DNA of 62,000 bases, taken from Symbiodinium natans (lineage: Eukaryota; Sar; Dinophyceae; Suessiales; Symbiodiniaceae). Below, in pieces: positions 56,900-62,000 of this stretch. The position numbers and the translations under genes were made by a program. Under the pieces are notes generated by a model. It searched no databases and had not been told where the DNA came from. It worked only from the letters and a program-made list of their open reading frames with translations. The DNA lies in assembly GCA_905221605.1 (NCBI GenBank), contig CAJNDS010001646.1:150001-212000 (forward strand), read 5' to 3'. Numbering within the stretch: position 1 is the first letter of the stretch; each line of letters starts with the position of its first letter.

Positions 56900-57300
56900 T
56901 GGCGGACGTCGAAGCCGGACCAGCAACAACAAAACTACAACGCCAGTAAGAACGTAGTTACATGTACTTACGAACGTAGCTACAACGTATTTACATGTAC
57001 TTACAAACGTAGTTACTGTCACTAACTAGTGACTGTCCAACGTAGTTACGGACTAATTACCTTGTCTTGCGAAGAATGTAGCTACGGTGTAGCTATAGTT
57101 ACTTAAGTACGTGCTGTAGCAAAACTTCTTCTCACCTAAGGGAGCCCAAACGATGTTATCAAAAAACCTACTAACACCTTCTCTAGTGACGAAATCCAGT
57201 TACGAATGTACTACCGAAAATAAGCACGCCACGGCACCGATCCAAAGCCGCAGGCCGCCAAAAGCCTGCCAGCTCGACGCTGGGCACCGGCTGGAGGCAT
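56900..57300. other. GTAGTTAC/GTAGCTA-rich non-coding stretch
   Basis: The words ACGTAGTTAC, GTAGCTAC and ACATGTACTTAC recur at 56945-57125. No gene is visible. Confidence 0.5.
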
Positions 57301-57304
57301 GCAG

Positions 57305-57444
57305 GGGAAGGCGCTTACTGGGGGGAAGGCGGCCTCCCCGGGGGTTACGCAGCTTCAGGGGTCTTTGGCGGCCTCCCCTTCAAACCCTTCTGTTAGCACC
57401 ACGCAGAACTCGGAAACCCACACTGACACCCCCAAGCCCTTACT
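57305..57444 (-). repeat. Inverted dispersed repeat, right copy
   Basis: It is the inverse of 42541-42650, with about 30 bp more in the middle. The copies are 14.7 kb apart in opposite orientation. Confidence 0.85.
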
Positions 57445-57781
57445 CTTTGGGAGCAAGCAACCCTCCGAATCATTAACGACGCAGCGCATTTTTAAATTAT
57501 TGAATGAATTTCAAAGCCCCAACAACATTCTGACACCCAACCCAAACCTTTCTAATTAGCACTAATGTAGGAGTACAAATCAGGCCACAACCGCCAAACC
57601 CTCAAGCTTTCAGACGGCCTTCCCCTGAAGACAAAGATGTCATTGGGCGATTTATCTATCTCTCTCTCTGTGTCTTTGTATGTGTCGTTGAAACGTACTT
57701 AACACAACCTCGCTGTGTCACGACGACTCGGTTTAGGCGTTTTGGTTCTTCAGCATCATCTTACGACCGCGCCTCGCGCAC
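57445..57781. other. Upstream non-coding interval
   Basis: No gene seen. A short TCTC/TGTG run lies at 57656-57685. Confidence 0.4.
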
Positions 57782-58192
57782 ATGCCCCCGAAGCGGCCAC
57801 CACCTGCCATCTGTGATTGCAACGGGAACATTGTGACACCCCTTCAAGCGGTGATTCTACCGTGCATCGTCCTGGACTTTGCAGACCTTACCGCTGATCA
57901 AAGGGTTGCTTGTCTCATTTTCTCCTATCTCCCAGTGCTTGATCGTCGCCAGACTCATGGCGTGTGCTGGTGGGCTCACGGCGACTTGAGATGGTATTGG
58001 GCGCGCCTTCCCTTCTTCGACAGCGATCGCGGCGACGAAGTGCTGGGACACCTTTCCGGTGAGCAGTGACATAGCAATCGTTTCACAAACGAAGACCTGC
58101 CTCACTAATTAATACTTGTCAACACAGCCTGGGCAAGGTGGACCAGAACTGTGGACAGCCTTGACGATGAGCTGTCTAGTCAAAAACCATAG
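57782..58192 (+). CDS. Small two-exon protein of unknown function (about 113 residues)
   Basis: Exon 1 (57782-58058) starts MPPKRPPPAICDCNG. A canonical GT-AG intron of 69 bp (58059-58127; GTGAGC at the donor, ACACAG at the acceptor) joins to exon 2 (58128-58192), which ends WARWTRTVDSLDDELSSQKP. The join keeps the frame and leads to a natural stop. The centre is hydrophobic and aromatic (VILPCIVLDF, FSYLPVLDRR, VCWWAHGDLRWYWARLPFF) but shows no clear membrane helix. No family was recognised. Confidence 0.55.
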
Positions 58193-58342
58193 TTCATCGA
58201 GATTGCATGCCAAGCTGAGCAGAACACCTTCCCCCCCTCCCCCCTTGCTCTAAAGCCCCGCACCACCTGGCAGGCGGACATGGCGTGGTGGAATGGACGT
58301 GGAGAAGGCTGGCTTTTAGTTACTCTTTGAAAGGAGACCGAT

Positions 58343-58938
58343 ATGGACTTTTCAATAAAAGACAGTGTAGCCTCGCCTGTTTCCTGCAAACTTGAGTGTC
58401 ATGATTCTGATGACTGGCTCACGCAGCTATACCAGCCGCAGCCTTGTTAGTAAGTTGTATGGGTGCTCCGATGGACTCCGTGGAAGCTTGGGCCCGAGCA
58501 GTCTTGTTCTCGCTGGCTGCGTTGCCGGTCGAGGAACAGTACGACCTGGTCGTTGGCCCGTTGGAGTCGGTCAGAAACGGTATGGGTACCTTAGCTGGAA
58601 TCTTGCCCGGGTACGCGGACAAAGCTCTGGCAGCCACAAAAACTCTTGCAGCGGTATTGACCACTGTACGATGCGCCTTCGAGTCCGGGTGGCATGTTGG
58701 AGCAGCTATTGAGGTTGTCCCAATGGCCCTTCCGACCTACCGCGATGAGAATGACGCCATGGTCAAGCGCTTACAGTACAGGGGACGCTTTATCACAAAG
58801 AACCAGCTCATGGAACTGGAAACCGGTTGGAACGCAACCTTGTCTCTTTTGTGGTTTCCTGGCGATGCCGAAATTCACCTGAACCACATCTCTAATGCAA
58901 AGCATGATGCTGATGCCTTGTTGAAGTTCCTGGGCTGA
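58343..58938 (+). CDS. Unknown protein, probably two exons
   Basis: A first exon seems to start at ATG 58343 (MDFSIKDSVASPVS) and read through DSDDWLTQLYQ. A second frame from about 58450 gives a convincing 159-residue stretch (from MGAPMDSVEAWARAVLFSL to DADALLKFLG). It is A/L/V-rich in its first half (GYADKALAATKTLAAVLTTV) and more charged later. I could not place the splice that joins the two frames, so the start is either 58343 with an intron or ATG 58459. No family was recognised. Confidence 0.5.
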
Positions 58939-58976
58939 GTGTCCTCGCGGCCTGCTTGCGCAGCAGAAGCTTTTAG

Positions 58977-59171
58977 TTGGATGTTTGCTCAGTAATGCGA
59001 GCCAAAAAGATACAAGCCTCACACCGGGACAGCCTCCTTGGACTGCGGTGGCTAGTTTCACGAAAGTTTCCTCAGCCAGACAATACTATTAAATTGCAGG
59101 GCATTGGAAGGCCTTTCAAGTGCCTGGAGGTCGAGGGTAGCAATGTGGTGGGGGCGCTTCGTGGGAAATGA
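58977..59171 (+). CDS. Possible exon, unknown
   Basis: The frame MRAKKIQASHRDSLLGLR continues to KCLEVEGSNVVGALRGK, with protein-like composition. It may be a 3' exon of the preceding gene or a separate small gene. Confidence 0.35.
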   Translation: MDVCSVMRAKKIQASHRDSLLGLRWLVSRKFPQPDNTIKLQGIGRPFKCLEVEGSNVVGALRGK

Positions 59172-59258
59172 TGAGGTGTGTCTGTAACAGCCTAGTTAGA
59201 AACCACTGCTTGTTTAAATTAATAAGTACTCGTGACCATACTGCACTGCTAGGTTCAG

Positions 59259-59792
59259 TTGTTTAGGCACATCCACATTGCAGAGGCCGTGGCTGTTGCT
59301 CGTCACGATCGACGGAATGCAGCCTGCGTCCCGAGGCTGGCTGAGTCTGAGGGCTCCCTGGTGATTTTTCAGGGTCGGGTTCAATTCGAGGGCTGCAGCA
59401 AGGATTCCCAAGCACATGAAGTGAAAAGCAAGACTTCACACGTGTTTCGTGGACCCGCGCGCTTCAACGAATCAGCTTCCAAAACCATTGGCTCGTGCGC
59501 GGCGGCTTCATCTCGATCTCTTGTATCTCTGCCGGTGTCAATGTCATTGGCGGCAACGCTCTCTTTGGATGTGCCTCGAGCAAGCGAATATGTTGGGTAT
59601 ACATCGAAAAATTGCACCCCGACGCATACTTTAGCGATGTTACAGGGGCTGGTGTCCAACACTTCGGCTTTTAATTTCATGAAACTCATTCATGACCAGT
59701 GGCTTCAGCGCTGGGGGCCGACCATATGCGCCGTCCGACCACCGTCCTCCGCAGAAACCCGAAACCCGAAACCCCAAACCGAAAAACATTGA
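59259..59792 (+). CDS. Possible exon, unknown
   Basis: A 177-codon frame has moderate protein character in the middle (AAASSRSLVSLPVSMSLAAT, TLAMLQGLVSN), but the end translates a CCCGAAA-like telomere-type remnant (ETRNPKP). No family was recognised; it could be chance. Confidence 0.3.
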   Translation: MFRHIHIAEAVAVARHDRRNAACVPRLAESEGSLVIFQGRVQFEGCSKDSQAHEVKSKTSHVFRGPARFNESASKTIGSCAAASSRSLVSLPVSMSLAATLSLDVPRASEYVGYTSKNCTPTHTLAMLQGLVSNTSAFNFMKLIHDQWLQRWGPTICAVRPPSSAETRNPKPQTEKH

Positions 59793-59799
59793 AATGTCA

Positions 59800-60890
59800 A
59801 CCCGTCGTTGGTCCTGCCGCTGCAGACAAGGAGGGCACCAGATTTGCTGGTCAGGACGCGGTTGGCCAGCAAGTGCAAAGGAGGTGGGGTCTCAGGCGGC
59901 CTGGGCGTCCTCGGGCGCGGCGGCGAGCCCGATGGCTCGCTCGGGATCCGAAGGTCAGGCGGCGAAGGCGTTGTCCCTGAAGCCGGTGAAGGCAGCGTCG
60001 ACGGCGCAGGGGGAGGGCGTGCTCTGGGAACCTGTAAGATGCTGAACGGCAACTTTTGGGGTTTATGGTTGAAGATTGAATAACTAAGACTAGGGGTGTA
60101 CCTATGTGAAAACGCACGTCAAAAGGAGCCCAGACACAGGTCTTCGTTTTGGCGCTAGGTTATCGTAGACCTGAGACTCTACAGATTCGGTGCGTTGCTG
60201 AAGTGCACAAGCACAAGCTATAACACATAGCAGTCATCAACCATCCGTGACATTCAAACGAAAACCAAGTGACTCGAAAAAACCTTCGATCAGCAATCGG
60301 ATCGAAGGAGTACGGGTCGACGGCCGTGGCAGCGGTGCTCTTGGACTTTTCTTCCTGAAGGCAGGGTGGGATTCTAAGTAAGTTCTGACAGCCCGTAGGC
60401 TTAACTTAGTCACTTAGTCCCTGATTGGGCATCCTGCCTCCCTCGCGCGTTTCATGGGCCTGGCTGAATAGACGGCGCTTCACATCGCCGACATTGCTTG
60501 CAACCCAAACAGAGCTGTATAATCTGCATGATCTGTATGGACGAGTCATGGGATCCGGATCCGTCTGTTGAACAACTTATTCTGTTTTCTTAAAAGACAG
60601 GCTTGACTTCGCTCGGACCCTTAAGCCGGAGACCACAGGAGACCTACTACGTCCACAGGCAGTGAGCTGCTGAGGCAGCATCGCAAATTACTTAGCACCT
60701 CAAATGGAGTCCGCCAGACATGCAGCTGCGAGCCTCTGAAGAGGATCATCTACCGGCCTTGGCAAATGGATCCAAGCAAAATTCGCTTCACATAGGTCTT
60801 GGGGTCAACATTCAGACTCAGGTCCCATAGCGATTACGATAGTTATAGTTTCTGAATGCCAAGCACGTCTGTTTTATCATTTGCGCCAAG
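59800..60890. other. Non-coding interval
   Basis: GC-rich to about 60040, then mixed composition. I see no gene or repeat that I can support. Confidence 0.4.
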
Positions 60891-60894
60891 ATCT

Positions 60895-61300
60895 TCAGCG
60901 ATCCATGGCGGTCGGCCACGCGCAGACACATTGAGATGAGAGCGCCGAGGGGGTGTCACGCCGGGCGATCCAGGTCGACCCAGCGACGACGGCCGTGCGC
61001 AGAGATGTTGACATTGACCTTTCCACCATGGATTGCTCGGTGCGAGATTCTCGCATCGAGCAATCCATGGCGGTTGGGCACTTGCATGACGTCCACCGCC
61101 GTGAGGAAGCTTCCCAGTCCACCGCCATGGATTGCTCGGCGCTTCCCAGTAACCGCTGGGTGCGAAAAATTCGCACCGAGCAATCCACGGCGGTAGCAAC
61201 CGGCCACGTGCAGAGCTATGACGGCAGCTATGACAGACGACCGCCCTGGATCGCCCGGTGCGACAACTGTCGCACCGGGCGATCCAGGGCGGTCGGCCGC
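60895..61300. repeat. Array of covarying palindromes
   Basis: Palindromes lie at 61026-61070 (21-bp arms, loop ATT, one mismatch), 61121-61194 (19-bp outer arms with one mismatch, plus an inner TGCGAAAAATTCGCA hairpin and a 20-bp insertion) and 61239-61294 (26-bp perfect arms, loop AACT). Partial arms lie at 60899-60915 and 60959-60975. The first two carry ATTGCTCGG in their arms and the last carries ATCGCCCGG, in each case matched by the complementary change in the other arm. The spacers share a CGGCCACG-GCAGA-like word. Confidence 0.85.
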
Positions 61301-61443
61301 CATGACCGTCGAGCGCCCGTTTCTTGGCGCCACGTTGCGGGGCCGGCTGGCAGCCCCAGACTTCAAAATCGTGGGGGCTGGGCCCCAATCCCGGCGCCTT
61401 GCCCGGCTGGCTGGCAGACTGTCATCGAATCGTCACTCCGTGT

Positions 61444-61520
61444 CCACTTCTCCCAGCGAGGGGACCTGCTGAGGGGTAACTTAGTTACCCCTCAGCAGGT
61501 CCCCTCGCTGGGCGAAGTGG
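61444..61520. repeat. 77-bp near-perfect palindrome
   Basis: Arms 61452-61481 and 61483-61512 are perfect complements around a single central T. They extend to 38-bp arms (61444-61481 and 61483-61520) with one mismatch. The arm core is GGGGACCTGCTGAGGGGTAA. It could form a very stable hairpin; whether it is transcribed is unknown. Confidence 0.95.
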
Positions 61521-62000
61521 AGGGCACGAGTTTCTTGGTGAGGACGCCGACAATGATTCAGTCAGTTCAGCAGGCTGCCAGGATGACGACGACTTCGTCT
61601 CACCCCACAGCCGTCCGTGCACGGCGCTCCATTTCCCGACTGCCATGGCTGGAGTTGGTGTTTAAAAGCTTGCCATGAATTGACAGCTACACTTTAGCCG
61701 ATTCTGAATCGCAGTCTTAGTTTTTCCATGTGTCTTCAGGCTGCTCGAAACTGGACTCTGGTCAGAGCCTCAATGCTTCAGATTCACTCGAATCTCGATT
61801 CTGTCAAGAAGTGCAAACTCCAGCAAGTTCTACTTCAAGGCTCAGGCGAAGCATCCAGCGAAGCTGCAGCCATCAGTGCACCTTCTCAATGATTTAGAAG
61901 CTGATTCTGGAAGCTGTAATCTCATGCAAGCCTCTTATTGTTGGGAGCGTGATTATTCCCAGAAGCCCCAGCCTGACAGAGAGTGCCGGATAATCGTCGC
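61521..62000. other. Non-coding end of window
   Basis: Nothing recognisable; TCAGATTC/GATTCTG-like words recur at 61700-61905. Confidence 0.4.

Noticed and set aside
38838-59800. Retrotransposon (Copia, Gypsy, DIRS or LINE) as owner of the methyltransferase
   Set aside because: No reverse transcriptase, RNase H, gag-like or protease motif was seen in any frame of this region.
60895-61300. CRISPR or tRNA-like array
   Set aside because: Repeats are long covarying hairpins, spacers are related to each other, and no cloverleaf could be drawn.
60843-61678. Open frames of 181 and 241 codons at the window end
   Set aside because: They translate the palindrome array and the 77-bp palindrome on both strands; the repeated PPWIARCD-type peptide reflects DNA repeats.

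Overview
The window looks like nuclear DNA of a dinoflagellate, most likely a Symbiodiniaceae alga. Four things suggest this: telomere-type TTTAGGG/CCCTAAA tracts scattered in both orientations, split genes whose best exon joins often need GC- or GA- donors and AG|G acceptors, a hAT/ZNF862-like gene of a kind I associate with Symbiodinium genomes, and many short hairpin-type dispersed repeats. The organism call rests on recognition, not on a database search. No rRNA, tRNA, CRISPR array, reverse transcriptase or spliced-leader relic was recognised.

1-38.3 kb carries no gene I can support. It holds dozens of TTTAGGG-type tracts, many locally homogenised to a variant (TTTGGGG, TTGAGGG, CCCTGAA, TTTTGGG, or a 9-mer with extra Gs), and several families of about 80-120 bp non-autonomous, MITE-like elements. 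The best family has ends reading TTGGGATGTTCCCC (copies at 1965, 13446, 19588, 20113, 20678 and 32091). A second has ends reading CTACTTGGAGGTTCATGGG (8210, 9421/9519, 15599, 25815 and 26625/26698). Microsatellites and homopolymer G runs are common. At 37.3-38.3 kb there is a quasi-periodic array (about 75-95 bp, sometimes doubled) of a palindrome centred on CGCAACCGGTTGCG.

38.8-59.8 kb is gene-bearing and almost free of telomere-type tracts. Minus strand: a zinc-ribbon ORF (38838-39305), a helical 171-residue protein (40178-40693) and a lysine-rich disordered ORF (41488-41844). A seven-exon unknown gene follows (43100-47063, about 800-950 residues). It is divergent, across only 150 bp, from a two-exon tyrosine recombinase on the plus strand (47214-48132). 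A complete cytosine-5 DNA methyltransferase converges on it (48557-49819, minus). Then come a damaged hAT/ZNF862-like gene (about 51190-54348, minus) and a split P/Q-rich coiled-coil gene (54891-56403, minus). On the plus strand, two or three small unknown genes lie at 57.8-59.8 kb. Inverted copies of a 110-140 bp repeat at 42541-42650 and 57305-57444 bracket the methyltransferase/recombinase/hAT block.

60.8-61.6 kb holds non-coding palindromes: an array whose arms change together between copies, and one 77-bp near-perfect palindrome.

The most interesting candidate system is the recombinase, its divergent multi-exon partner and the adjacent intact DNA methyltransferase. These could form a large recombinase-driven mobile element (comparable in logic to Crypton or Starship elements) that carries its own methyltransferase. 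That grouping is inference from proximity, and the element boundaries are not proven.
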